44,409 nucleotides of DNA from W0P28-013 sp963659365. Lineage in GTDB: Bacteria; Bacteroidota; Bacteroidia; Bacteroidales; Paludibacteraceae. Shown here piece after piece: positions 5,551 to 13,473 of the stretch (positions are counted from its first letter, which is position 1; the number at the start of each line of letters is the position of its first letter). The position numbers and the translations under genes were made by a program. The notes under the pieces were generated by a model that was not told the DNA's origin, ran no database searches, and was given only the letters and a program-made list of their open reading frames with translations. Where the stretch lies: NCBI GenBank assembly GCA_963659365.1, contig CAVKTI010000011.1:1-44409 (forward strand), in the 5' to 3' direction.

Positions 5551-6633
5551 ATGAAAGGAAATTTGAACATATATGCCTGTACGGGCTTCGACGATAAACT
5601 CGGCAGAGTCGATGAAGTCGGGCGTTACCACTATTGGTTGAACGGAACAAAAGAGTGGAACAACACGCGCGCCTACAACTTTCTGCTGGCGAAAGCAAAC
5701 GGAATGATGTACGAGATTGCTTATTTGGAAGCCGACGAAGCAGAGATTGCGCAACGAATGAACGAGCTGGATATGTATGTCGTTTCACTCGAAGCACTTG
5801 ATTTTGTCGGCGAACAAAACAGCAACGAATTAAAGCGTGCTGGCGGTATTATTGGATTGATGGCTTCCGAAGGTATGTTTTCGGCAAACTTTATCGACGA
5901 CGAAAGCCGCGCAAAAAATCTTGATACACTTATTGCAGATTTTCAACGAATTTACAACAGCGACGCAACCTATACAACAAACGCATTTACCGATTGGTGG
6001 GACAAATATATTTTGACAAATACATTTAACCTATTGACCGATGACGAAAAAGAACGCTTTGAGCAATTTTTTTCACAAACGGCAAAGGTCAGCGGCGACG
6101 ACGAAAACGAATTAAATAATTTTTCGGAGTATGTAGAAAATGCTGGCGACTATTACTTGTATTTGTTTATACCAAAAGACGAAATAAGAAAGTACAACAG
6201 CACAATACAAAAACGCTACAACAAGGAACTTGAAATGTATCAATGGTGCTGCGACAACTGTAACGGCTTGTACGACGAAGCTACGGTGTTGCAGTTGATA
6301 CGCAACGGATTGATTACGCACTACCGAATGACCCCCGAAGCGAAAATTGCGCAATTAAACGAATTATACAGCGACGGAAAGGTGGGCGAAGTTGTTGCGG
6401 CTATTATATCGGCTGTTGCGGCTGTGCTGGTGGCAATTTTGACACTTATAACAACTATTGTACAAATAAAACTAACCGCGAAATACAGCAAGCCAGCCGA
6501 CGAGGAGAGCGGTATCCCCGAAACGCCCGACTGGGGCGACAAGAAAAAAAGCAGCACAAGCACAACCACCCTTCTTTTGATTGGCGGCGGTTTGGCGGCT
6601 GCATACTTTTTGAGCGACAAAGACAACGACTAA
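5551..6633 (+). CDS. Large structural-block protein with two C-terminal membrane segments
   Basis: A 360-residue protein. Residues 1-280 are a soluble, acidic, Tyr/Asp-rich domain of unknown fold. A long hydrophobic segment follows (~281-306, VVAAIISAVAAVLVAILTLI), then an acidic linker containing ESGIPETPDWGD, a Ser/Thr stretch, and a second hydrophobic segment (~341-354, LLLIGGGLAAAYFL) ending in a charged tail SDKDND. The Ser-Gly-Ile motif before a C-terminal anchor recurs in the next gene and in the gene at 7787, which suggests a shared sorting or interaction signal. No catalytic motif or Walker box found. Confidence 0.55.
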   Translation: MKGNLNIYACTGFDDKLGRVDEVGRYHYWLNGTKEWNNTRAYNFLLAKANGMMYEIAYLEADEAEIAQRMNELDMYVVSLEALDFVGEQNSNELKRAGGIIGLMASEGMFSANFIDDESRAKNLDTLIADFQRIYNSDATYTTNAFTDWWDKYILTNTFNLLTDDEKERFEQFFSQTAKVSGDDENELNNFSEYVENAGDYYLYLFIPKDEIRKYNSTIQKRYNKELEMYQWCCDNCNGLYDEATVLQLIRNGLITHYRMTPEAKIAQLNELYSDGKVGEVVAAIISAVAAVLVAILTLITTIVQIKLTAKYSKPADEESGIPETPDWGDKKKSSTSTTTLLLIGGGLAAAYFLSDKDND

Positions 6634-6645
6634 AAAAACAACAAT

Positions 6646-7548
6646 ATGGCGTTAAATTCAAACTATCAAGAACAGTTGCGACGCGCAAGCAGTAATTTGA
6701 TTTATGCGTGGATCAGCAAAAATAATTTGAAGTATTTGTCCGACAAATACCGACCAATTATAACAAAAAAACGCGCTAACCAGTTGCAGTTTATGCAAAA
6801 TGTTTCGCGGCAAGCCGAATGCGAAATGTCGGAAGTTACGGCGTATGTAGAGCAGTGTATCCGCGAAATTTACGGAATGTCGCCAGCCGATGTTGTTTAT
6901 AAATTGGCTTGTGGCGAAACAGTCAAAGGCAAAAACTGGTCAAAGGGTGTTTTTGGTATAGGGGCAATAAAAAAAGGCACTACCGCTTTCGGCGACGGAA
7001 GCAATTACTCTGTGAATCCAAAAACAGGCGATATTTACAACGGAAGCACGAAAAAAACATACAGCCGAAGTTGCAACATATATCAAGCCAATTACGAATA
7101 CAACGCCGACGGAACGCAAAAAAATATGGGGTCGGTGTATCTCGAAGGCAAAACATATTACGACAAAAAATCGAATACAACATACAGCAGCATTTTGAAC
7201 GACCAAACAGGGCTGTATGAAGTTCGGGCAATAACAACAGGCGAGACGCGTGTTGCCTCCGACGGAAACGCCGTTGATGTGAACAAGGCGACAATTTGGC
7301 AAAATACCGCCGACTGGGTAACGGTAATTTCGTCGTTTCTCGAAAAATTGCTGGCGTTCTTTGGCGTAAATCGTTTAACCGAAGACGATATAAAAGTAAA
7401 TCAAGTCGATGATGGTTTCGAGCCTGAGGCTGAAAGCGGCATATCAAAGGCGGCACTCGGCATAATTGGCGGCGTGGCACTGTTGGCACTGTTGGCAAAA
7501 GATAGAGGCAAAAAAATAGATACAGAAAGCAAAAAGAAACGAAAATAA
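6646..7548 (+). CDS. Structural-block protein with C-terminal membrane anchor
   Basis: A 300-residue protein. Residues 1-95 are helical (YQEQLRRASSNLIYAWISKN...), residues ~100-215 are Gly/Asn/Tyr-rich with beta character (SVNPKTGDIYNGSTKKTY), and the C-terminus has the pattern ESGISKAALGIIGGVALLAL (membrane segment ~269-283) followed by a Lys/Arg tail. The arrangement, soluble body plus single C-terminal anchor and basic tail, matches the previous gene and the protein at 12284. It may stabilise a virion membrane or a vertex. Family not recognised. Confidence 0.55.
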   Translation: MALNSNYQEQLRRASSNLIYAWISKNNLKYLSDKYRPIITKKRANQLQFMQNVSRQAECEMSEVTAYVEQCIREIYGMSPADVVYKLACGETVKGKNWSKGVFGIGAIKKGTTAFGDGSNYSVNPKTGDIYNGSTKKTYSRSCNIYQANYEYNADGTQKNMGSVYLEGKTYYDKKSNTTYSSILNDQTGLYEVRAITTGETRVASDGNAVDVNKATIWQNTADWVTVISSFLEKLLAFFGVNRLTEDDIKVNQVDDGFEPEAESGISKAALGIIGGVALLALLAKDRGKKIDTESKKKRK

Positions 7549-7607
7549 AACGGCGTAACCGTTGCCGTACAAAAAACGGACAAGTTCAACATTAAAACGA
7601 TCTAATT

Positions 7608-7778
7608 ATGGCGTTGAAAATGAAAAAACTCCCTAAAAAGCCAAAGGCGAGTTCGTCGCTTTCCACAAAGGAAAATTGGCTGAAAAGGGCAAACGACGTG
7701 AAAAAAGAGAACGAGCGTCGTCGTCGTGAGAATAAACGAAGTCAGGAATTATCCAAGCGTATAGCAGGATTTAAATAA
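7608..7778 (+). CDS. Small highly basic protein (possible DNA-condensing protein)
   Basis: Too short for usual gene lists: ATG at 7608, 56 residues, TAA at 7776-7778. It starts MALKMKKLPKKPKASSSLST and continues with NWLKRANDVKKENERRRREN; about 40% of residues are Lys or Arg, with an N-terminal Pro/Lys segment and a predicted C-terminal helix. Spacing to the next start is 8 bases, so it is part of the operon. Small basic proteins of this kind neutralise packaged nucleic acid in icosahedral phages (the Microviridae J protein is the best-known case); that role is inference. Confidence 0.65.
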   Translation: MALKMKKLPKKPKASSSLSTKENWLKRANDVKKENERRRRENKRSQELSKRIAGFK

Positions 7779-7786
7779 TAGAAACT

Positions 7787-8257
7787 ATGGCAAGAGTTAA
7801 AAATCCTTTCAAAAAGGGAAATGTGATGGACACCGTTGTTTCTGTTGGCATCGGTGGCGCATCGAATGTTGCTATTGATTACGCGGTTACAGAGTACAAC
7901 AAAACCGCAACAACGAAAATCGAAGCAGATACCGTGAATTTGGTTAAATTCATAGGTGGTTCGATTGGTTCTGCAATGGTCGGCAATAAGTATCTGAAAG
8001 CCGCCCTCGATGGCATCGGCGTTGTAGGTGCTTCCAACTATTTGGCATCAATTATGGATAGCACCAGCACAGGCACAGGCGACGGCAACGGCACAGGCGA
8101 CGGCAACGGCACAGGCACAGGCAACGGCACAGGCACAGGCGACAAAACAAGTGGCATCCCTTACGGTGTGGTTGGTCGTGTTGGTCGTATCCGTACGAAA
8201 AATGCAAACTATGCGCGGCGCGCAAAAATGAGTGGCACCTCCGATATGGTAGGTTAA
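7787..8257 (+). CDS. Gly-rich membrane protein with Gly-Thr repeat linker
   Basis: A 156-residue protein. It opens with basic MARVKNPFKKGN, then two weakly hydrophobic glycine-rich segments (~16-32, VVSVGIGGASNVAIDYAV; ~50-66, FIGGSIGSAMVG) and a third (~72-86, GIGVVGASNYLASI). Residues ~92-120 are a repeat of Gly-Thr-Gly-Asp/Asn units encoded by a 6- to 18-bp minisatellite, ending in TSGIPYGVV. The basic C-terminus RIRTKNANYARRAKM could contact nucleic acid. It precedes the first capsid candidate by 28 bases. Small membrane proteins of this sort fit a lipid-containing virion. Family not recognised. Confidence 0.55.
   Translation: MARVKNPFKKGNVMDTVVSVGIGGASNVAIDYAVTEYNKTATTKIEADTVNLVKFIGGSIGSAMVGNKYLKAALDGIGVVGASNYLASIMDSTSTGTGDGNGTGDGNGTGTGNGTGTGDKTSGIPYGVVGRVGRIRTKNANYARRAKMSGTSDMVG
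8067..8143 (+). repeat. In-frame minisatellite encoding Gly-Thr/Gly-Asp
   Basis: Alternating GGCACA, GGCGAC and GGCAAC hexamers repeat about a dozen times; the larger unit GGCACAGGCGACGGCAAC occurs at least twice. All units are multiples of 6 bp, so length change keeps the frame. Confidence 0.85.
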
Positions 8258-8285
8258 TTGTTAAACAAAAAAAATAGAAAAAATT

Positions 8286-9011
8286 ATGCAAGTAGCAGAC
8301 ATTATGCGAGAGCGTTTTGTAGAAGTAAATGACGAATACAAACGCTACTCTGGTGGAAAAAAGTATGCGGAAATTTCAAAACTCCGCATCGAAACGCCTA
8401 TTCTCGACGGCGTAGGACAATACACAATCGATATTAAAAAACAGATTGTGGGCAATAAGCGTGAGGTTTCTCTCGACCGCAACGATGTATTTATCCCGAC
8501 GACTTTGGGTATTTTCTTGGCACTGCAAAGCACCACGAAACCCTCGACCGAAGTGTTGTTGCCTTTCCCAGCGATTGCTGACGGCACAGACCCGTCGGTT
8601 CACGAAGTTGGCTTTAAAACGCGCGACATTTTTGCGCTCTACAACGGCAAACTGATTTGGAATGTTGATAACGGCGTTCTGATGGGGTCGTACCCAACGG
8701 AGCGTTTCCTGAAAGTGCCGCAAACGCAAGGCAAAATTCTGTTGAAAGGCGACGGCAGCGTTGTAAATGAACAGATTTTGCCAGAATGGGATATTGATGC
8801 GATGAGCGATGTTTTGTTGCCGAAATTGACGATTGCAGGCACGCGCGATCACCAAATTACTATTAACTTCGACGCGAGCGGACTTTCGTTTGCTTGCACC
8901 GATGGTTACACGCCAGTATTGGTGTTCTATATGGGCGGATTCTTGATTAAGGGCGGTTGCGAGTTTTACGACAGCAAAAACCCGAACGCTACTGCAATAG
9001 GTCAGTGGTAA
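8286..9011 (+). CDS. Major capsid protein candidate (beta-rich, 241 aa)
   Basis: A 241-residue protein with no membrane segment, mostly short predicted strands joined by loops: QYTIDIKKQIV, VFIPTTLGIFLALQS, SVHEVGFKTRDIFALYNGKL, KLTIAGTRDHQITINF, and a C-terminal signature INFDASGLSFACT...YTPVLVFYM. The last element parallels the end of both halves of the two following proteins (x-SxL... then VLLxxxY). It is the first of three consecutive proteins of 241, 260 and 259 residues, and a stem-loop (9022-9043) follows it, which could raise its transcript level over the genes downstream. Size suits a capsid protein of a small tailless phage (PM2 P2 is of similar size). No HK97-fold features were seen. 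Confidence 0.55.
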   Translation: MQVADIMRERFVEVNDEYKRYSGGKKYAEISKLRIETPILDGVGQYTIDIKKQIVGNKREVSLDRNDVFIPTTLGIFLALQSTTKPSTEVLLPFPAIADGTDPSVHEVGFKTRDIFALYNGKLIWNVDNGVLMGSYPTERFLKVPQTQGKILLKGDGSVVNEQILPEWDIDAMSDVLLPKLTIAGTRDHQITINFDASGLSFACTDGYTPVLVFYMGGFLIKGGCEFYDSKNPNATAIGQW

Positions 9012-9021
9012 AAAACAAGGT

Positions 9022-9061
9022 TGCGGACATTGGGTTGTCCGCAGCCTACAATTACTTTTTT
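9022..9061 (+). terminator. Stem-loop between capsid candidates, possible attenuator
   Basis: TGCGGAC (9022-9028) pairs perfectly with GTCCGCA (9037-9043) around an 8-nt loop; a run of six T follows at 9056-9061, 12 nt after the stem. The distance is long for a strong terminator, so partial termination or a stabilising 3' end for the upstream gene is more likely. It lies in the only sizeable gap (53 bp) between the three capsid candidates. Confidence 0.45.
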
Positions 9062-9064
9062 GAT

Positions 9065-9847
9065 ATGTGGAAAGTTCGTAACAATATCGATCTCGTTCAA
9101 ATAAATTTGGACAACGCCGACGGCAAATTTTATTTGCCCGAAAATGTAGATTTTCGGGACAAAATCATTGAGGAAATTTTTATAGTTGCCGACTACAACC
9201 GAAAGGGACTAATTGACGGTACTTTTGTCGGAAGTGGAGTAGTTGGGCGTTCGCCTTTCGATGGGCGCGAACTTGCCACAGCCGAGCAATTTAGCAACTT
9301 TTATTTGGAGTTGATAAACGACGAACGCAAAGTATTTTTCGATCAAGTCAGTGCTTTAAGTTGCAACGCGTATCAAAATGCGCCGTTTCCTATCAACAGC
9401 AAAATAAGCCTTAAATTGTCAAATTTAAGATATACAGGAAACGACGATTTAACAGGGAAGTGTGTATTGCTTTATGTTTGTTACGATAGTGAAATTGAAG
9501 AAGAAGCAGCAGAATTGCCGCAAAATAGCGTATCAAAAACAATAACAATACCAGCAGGGACAAACAGCATACTTTTGTCGGACTATATCGACGATTATAT
9601 CCGCCGCATTGGTGGGCGTGTTAAAGCGATAGAAACAGACACAACCGACCCTTATTATTTGGATTTGTCAACACGCAACAAACGCGTGTTCCGTATGGTT
9701 GCAAGCCAGCTGTTCGATAGTTACAAGAGAGCATCACACAGCCAGCCGTTGTTGTTGGGCGATTTCGATGTTGATTTCAGAAACAGCAGAATTTATCCAG
9801 CGCAAACGGAAAAGGCGACAAACATTTTATTAACATTTTATTATTAA
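9065..9847 (+). CDS. Duplicated beta-rich protein A (double jelly-roll-like)
   Basis: The ATG at 9065 (MWKVRNN) is preferred over one at 8957, which lies inside the previous gene. The 260-residue product has two halves that end alike: residues 120-141 (NLRYTGNDDLTGKCVLLYVC then YD) and 240-260 (NSRIYPAQTEKATNILLTFY, Y). Both halves read as strand-loop-strand with an edge strand VLL/ILL-x-x-Y at the end. It is close in length and layout to the next gene product (259 aa). Two fused copies of one beta-barrel is the hallmark of double jelly-roll capsid proteins; a second capsid or vertex protein is the best guess. The fold itself cannot be proved from the sequence by eye. Confidence 0.55.
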   Translation: MWKVRNNIDLVQINLDNADGKFYLPENVDFRDKIIEEIFIVADYNRKGLIDGTFVGSGVVGRSPFDGRELATAEQFSNFYLELINDERKVFFDQVSALSCNAYQNAPFPINSKISLKLSNLRYTGNDDLTGKCVLLYVCYDSEIEEEAAELPQNSVSKTITIPAGTNSILLSDYIDDYIRRIGGRVKAIETDTTDPYYLDLSTRNKRVFRMVASQLFDSYKRASHSQPLLLGDFDVDFRNSRIYPAQTEKATNILLTFYY

Positions 9848-9850
9848 GAT

Positions 9851-10630
9851 ATGAACAAAAAAGTATCAGGTGCAAAAAGCGTTGTCGTTCCGATCAGCAG
9901 TTTGGGCAAAAATTATTTGCCCTATGTAGAGTATTTGAATGGCAGATTTGTAAAGTATATTGATTTCGTTGTTGTTAATTCATTTCCAAACAGCACCGAT
10001 ACACCCGTTGCAAGTTCCGACGGCATAACTTTGTCGCTTGCGGTTTCTTCGGGAAACGCTTATTTTGTCAAAGATGAGCCGTTGAAGCGTTTTGATATTG
10101 AGGAGAATTTGGGTATCAGAAAACCAATAATGCAGCGTGTAAGTTTGCAAAATTCGTACTTGTTGGTTGCCGACGAAGCAGCCGTCGGAAAGTCTGTTTT
10201 GTTGGTTTTTTGGTACGACCTACACGAGTACAGCAGCCGAAACACAACCGACGAAGTATCCACCGACGGCTGGGAAACTCAAATTGTCAGCCTTACCGAC
10301 AAAAACCAAATGCCCGACAACCGTACGATGGTGGGCAAACGCTTTCGGCGCATTTCTGTAACATTTCAAAAGCACTTGCCAACATATACGGAGGGCGTAA
10401 CATACGAACAGGCGCGCAATATATTTGTAACGCTGCAAAAGGGAAATTACAGAGTAATTGACGCGCTGCCGCTGTTGGAATTTTACGAACTTGGGCTGTT
10501 GCAAAGTGTTGATTTTGCAAATATCATTTTCGATTTCACCAACAGTTATTTGTCGATAGGACAAGCAGCAAGTGCCGATTTAGTCGGTAAAAGCGTTTTG
10601 CTAAATGCTGTGTATGAAGATAACAACTAA
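9851..10630 (+). CDS. Duplicated beta-rich protein B (double jelly-roll-like)
   Basis: A 259-residue protein whose two halves show a clear internal repeat: residues 101-123 (NSYLLVADEAAVGKSVLLVF then WYD) and 231-257 (NSYLSIGQAASADLVGKSVL then LNAVYED), ~130 residues apart. Shared elements are NSYL, an 8-13 residue turn, and VGKSVLL-x-x-x-Y. The gene starts 4 bases after protein A, and the signature also occurs there, so A and B are paralogues. VGKSVLL is not a Walker A box: the required upstream Gly is missing in both copies. Likely a capsid or vertex protein of the putative tailless virion. Confidence 0.6.
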   Translation: MNKKVSGAKSVVVPISSLGKNYLPYVEYLNGRFVKYIDFVVVNSFPNSTDTPVASSDGITLSLAVSSGNAYFVKDEPLKRFDIEENLGIRKPIMQRVSLQNSYLLVADEAAVGKSVLLVFWYDLHEYSSRNTTDEVSTDGWETQIVSLTDKNQMPDNRTMVGKRFRRISVTFQKHLPTYTEGVTYEQARNIFVTLQKGNYRVIDALPLLEFYELGLLQSVDFANIIFDFTNSYLSIGQAASADLVGKSVLLNAVYEDNN

Positions 10631-10641
10631 AAAATACAACT

Positions 10642-11463
10642 ATGGCTGCAATTCTTAAATACGATAGGGACAAAATAACCGACTTTTTGCGTGCAAACAA
10701 TGCGCAGAAGTGGTTTGTTTCGTCGGCTGCCGAGCGAGGCGCAAATGCGAAAATTTGGGAGAGCAACCCCGAAATAGGTTTTGATCCAAATATACAATCG
10801 ATGTTTGCCGTGTTAGATACAATCGAAAGCGGAACGCTGTACATACACGGTTGCGACAATACCAATGCAAAAAACAATTACGACGCTTGCTTCCGCATAT
10901 ATCAACGAGAGCAGACCCCCGAAAAAATTACAGGCATTCAACAGCCTATTTCCGCACCGATAGGGTATGTGGGTCCGGAGGAGTTGAAACGACAAATAGA
11001 TGCAGCAGTTGCCGATGCGGTGGCGCGCGAACAATTTAAGGCAGAGCGAGCGGCTTTTGAAACGGAGCGGCGCGAGTTCAAAAACGAAAAAAAAGAGTTC
11101 CAGCAAGCGCGCGACGGTGTTATTGGCTTGCTTGTAGAGAAAGCCGCCCCAGTGGTGTTGCCGTATCTTAATAAAATTGCGCCAAAAGCGGCGGAAGTTG
11201 CGCCAGCAATGGTTGCAGGACTTGATCCCGACGATTACGCACCAGCGGCAGATACCGACGAAACGGCGGAGATTTTTAACGAACAAGAAGCGGACAAGTT
11301 GTTCGAACTTTGCGGTCGGTGGAAAAAAGCCGACGAAAAGGACTACACGGCACTGCTCGACAAAATTGTAAAATTTGCCGAAAGTGGCAAAGAAATAAAG
11401 GTATTCGGCATTTCGCTGAATTACGACAAAGTGAAAGAATTATTGCTAAATGTTGAGATATGA
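10642..11463 (+). CDS. Coiled-coil structural-block protein
   Basis: A 273-residue protein. Residues ~1-90 form a compact domain of unknown fold, ~115-160 a long charged coiled coil (PEELKRQIDAAVADAVAREQ, then alternating E/R/K/F), ~160-185 a short hydrophobic helix (GVIGLLVEKAAPVVLPYL), and ~205-273 an acidic helical domain ending in KVFGISLNYDKVKELL. No Walker or nuclease motif is seen. It overlaps the next gene by 4 bases. The layout could suit a scaffolding, spike-stalk or assembly protein. Family not recognised. Confidence 0.5.
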   Translation: MAAILKYDRDKITDFLRANNAQKWFVSSAAERGANAKIWESNPEIGFDPNIQSMFAVLDTIESGTLYIHGCDNTNAKNNYDACFRIYQREQTPEKITGIQQPISAPIGYVGPEELKRQIDAAVADAVAREQFKAERAAFETERREFKNEKKEFQQARDGVIGLLVEKAAPVVLPYLNKIAPKAAEVAPAMVAGLDPDDYAPAADTDETAEIFNEQEADKLFELCGRWKKADEKDYTALLDKIVKFAESGKEIKVFGISLNYDKVKELLLNVEI

Positions 11464-12287
11464 AATTCGATACTTCAATAGCAGGACACAAGGCAGTTGC
11501 AGCCAACGACAACGCACAGTGGGCGCGTTTGGTTGGCGGACAAGGCGGCACTTTGCGCACAGGCGACTATGCTGTTTTGACTGGTTGGTATGTAACCGAC
11601 ACGCTGGGCAGGACTATTTGTCAGATAGAGAGCGACCCAACGATGGGGATTATTGCTTCGGACAACATAACATTGTCGTCGGCACAATACGCAAGTTATA
11701 GCAACCGCGAGGCGCAAGCGTTGGTAAATGGCATAATTACCAACAACAGAGCAATTTACGAAAACAATTTGCTTTGCGGTCGGTTTCGTAGAAAATTAAC
11801 AACCAGCCAACAAAAGCAGGTTGCCGCACTGCAACAGCGGCTCGAAGCGCGCAATAGTGCGCTGGTCGATAGCGGTGTTTTGGGCGATTTGAAACAGTCG
11901 TATCCCAAAGGTTATATTTTGTATTACGACGACCTGCAAGCACTTTGTAACGAAAATAAAATCGGTATTGTAGTATCTACAACGGCGATGATAATTATAA
12001 CGGCGATTGTTGTTGCAAGTATGGGGACAACGGCTTATTTTGCCTATAAAGCCTACTACAACGAGAGCGTCGATGATGTAAAATTTTCCAACGAATTAAC
12101 CAAAATACTATCCGAAAAACTGACCGATGAAGAGTATGCGCAATTAAAAAGCGAAACGGCAGGACTTGTTACAAAGGCAAAATTAACATCAAAATTGGGG
12201 GCTTTTGGCGGTAAAATTAAATTCTTGCTTTATGCGCTTCTCGGTGCTGGTGCTGCGTATGGTGTTTATAAATTTGTTAAACGATGA
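11460..12287 (+). CDS. Two-membrane-segment structural-block protein
   Basis: A 275-residue protein. Residues 1-165 are soluble (N-terminal KFDTSIAGHKAVAANDNAQW; a central helix SQQKQVAALQQRLEARNSAL). A membrane segment follows (~169-196, GIVVSTTAMIIITAIVVASM), then a helical loop of ~55 residues and a second segment at the C-terminus (~252-275, FLLYALLGAGAAYGVYKF) ending in KR. Starts and stops overlap by 4 bases on both sides (ATGA type), so translation is coupled to its neighbours. Likely an integral membrane protein of the virion or of assembly; no family recognised. Confidence 0.55.
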   Translation: MKFDTSIAGHKAVAANDNAQWARLVGGQGGTLRTGDYAVLTGWYVTDTLGRTICQIESDPTMGIIASDNITLSSAQYASYSNREAQALVNGIITNNRAIYENNLLCGRFRRKLTTSQQKQVAALQQRLEARNSALVDSGVLGDLKQSYPKGYILYYDDLQALCNENKIGIVVSTTAMIIITAIVVASMGTTAYFAYKAYYNESVDDVKFSNELTKILSEKLTDEEYAQLKSETAGLVTKAKLTSKLGAFGGKIKFLLYALLGAGAAYGVYKFVKR

Positions 12288-12850
12288 GCAAGGGCAGAAT
12301 ATATTACAGCAACGAACACAAGAATTTGCGATGGGATACCGACAAATACGGCGTTCAAAAAAGTGATATCGGATTTAACAAGGACGAACTGCACTGTTTC
12401 CCGATAGATACACGGCTCGAAGCGCGAATGCGTTGTAAGTATGCAATTTTTTACAACCGCGACGGAAAAAAAATTTTTGAACTCCGCGAAGATGGCGTTG
12501 TTGTTGTCGGGCATAAAGAAACGATAAAAGTGCAATACAACCAAATGCGGTTTTCGCCCGAAAGAGATATTTGTGGGTACAGTCTTGCGCGCGTGCTTGG
12601 CAAAAAGAAACTTATTTCAATACTGCCGTCCAGCAAACTTATGGATTATCTTAATAGTTACAACGAACTATGGCAGGGCGGCAGATTGAAACGCGAAATT
12701 ATGTTTGTTCGCCCCGGTGCCTTCCGCTGGCACGATCCTACAATATACCCCGAAAAGAAAGCAGAAGAAGACGAGGAAAAAAGTACAACAGCAAAAACAA
12801 GTATTTTATTGCTTATAATTTCGGCACTTGGTTTTGCAAATTCAAAATAA
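12284..12850 (+). CDS. Structural-block protein with C-terminal tail anchor
   Basis: A 188-residue protein. Residues 1-155 form a soluble, basic, strand-rich domain (RIYYSNEHKNLRWDTDKYG, KIFELREDGVVVVGHKE); a charged linker EKKAEEDEEKSTTAK leads to a short C-terminal hydrophobic anchor (~172-184, TSILLLIISALGF). The linker-anchor pattern repeats that of the proteins ending at 6633 and 7548. It overlaps the preceding gene by 4 bases. Function unknown. Confidence 0.5.
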   Translation: MSKGRIYYSNEHKNLRWDTDKYGVQKSDIGFNKDELHCFPIDTRLEARMRCKYAIFYNRDGKKIFELREDGVVVVGHKETIKVQYNQMRFSPERDICGYSLARVLGKKKLISILPSSKLMDYLNSYNELWQGGRLKREIMFVRPGAFRWHDPTIYPEKKAEEDEEKSTTAKTSILLLIISALGFANSK

Positions 12851-12856
12851 AACGCT

Positions 12857-13126
12857 ATGAAAGTAAAAACACGAATTGATACTATCACGACCAACACAAT
12901 ACTTCCGAGCGAAGATTACGGCGGCTGGCAAGCCGTCAATGTTGGAGATACACCAGCCGTTATTAACGGCGTACTGACTTCGCCCGATAGTGCTGTTGTC
13001 GGTGTAGATTACACACAACTTGCGCCGTCGGTTATTTGGGACGAGCAGATCCGTATTTTGTTCGACAAAACAGCAGGTGGCAGCGCGCCGAAAGTAGTAG
13101 TTACACGACTTAAATATATAGAATAA
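12857..13126 (+). CDS. Small beta-rich protein, possible penton or minor capsid protein
   Basis: An 89-residue protein without membrane segment, with alternating hydrophobic strands and turns: TRIDTITTNTILPS, GWQAVNVGDTPAVING, QIRILFDKTAG, KVVVTRLKYIE. The size and pattern suit a single small beta barrel. Tailless phages with double jelly-roll capsids use small single-barrel penton proteins (PRD1 P31, 126 aa), so this is a candidate, by inference from size and context only. Its stop overlaps the next start (TAATG). Confidence 0.45.
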   Translation: MKVKTRIDTITTNTILPSEDYGGWQAVNVGDTPAVINGVLTSPDSAVVGVDYTQLAPSVIWDEQIRILFDKTAGGSAPKVVVTRLKYIE

Positions 13127-13461
13127 TGAAAACTCTATTTTTTGTTACAGCCGTTGCCGCCCTATTTTTGATTAAAAAAAATAATGCAAAGAATGAACTG
13201 CCCAAAAACAGCGAAGGGGAAACTATATATCACACCCCAAAACTTTTTTCCTTTGACGAAATAATGAAGATGGCGGGCGGCAAAATAAGTGCTGTCGGGC
13301 TTGTCAATGTTGGCAATGAAACATATACTGCAAAGGTAAAAGGAATGAATTACCTTGTTGATCCTACAACTTTCTACAAATTGAGCGAAGAAAAGCGCAA
13401 ATTTTTAGAACGTACGAAAAAACAATTTAGGAGAAAAAAGAAAAAAACAACAACCAACTAA
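13126..13461 (+). CDS. Small protein with N-terminal membrane segment and basic tail
   Basis: A 111-residue protein starting KTLFFVTAVAALFLI (membrane segment or signal, ~2-16) followed by a basic KKNNAKNE stretch, a central domain with a strand pair (KISAVGLVNVGNETYTAKVK) and a strongly basic C-terminus (FLERTKKQFRRKKKKTTT). There is no signal peptidase site of note, so an N-in membrane anchor is likelier. The basic tail could contact nucleic acid below a virion membrane. Family not recognised. Confidence 0.5.
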   Translation: MKTLFFVTAVAALFLIKKNNAKNELPKNSEGETIYHTPKLFSFDEIMKMAGGKISAVGLVNVGNETYTAKVKGMNYLVDPTTFYKLSEEKRKFLERTKKQFRRKKKKTTTN

Positions 13462-13473
13462 CCCTCCCCCACT

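Noticed and set aside
8957..9064. Upstream start for duplicated protein A
   Set aside because: It would overlap the end of the previous gene by 55 bases and cross the stem-loop at 9022-9043; the ATG at 9065 gives a 260-aa product matching its 259-aa paralogue.
10150..10225. Walker A-like sequence VGKSVLL in protein B
   Set aside because: The Gly five residues before the GK is absent in both copies, and the motif is part of the duplicated C-terminal strand signature.
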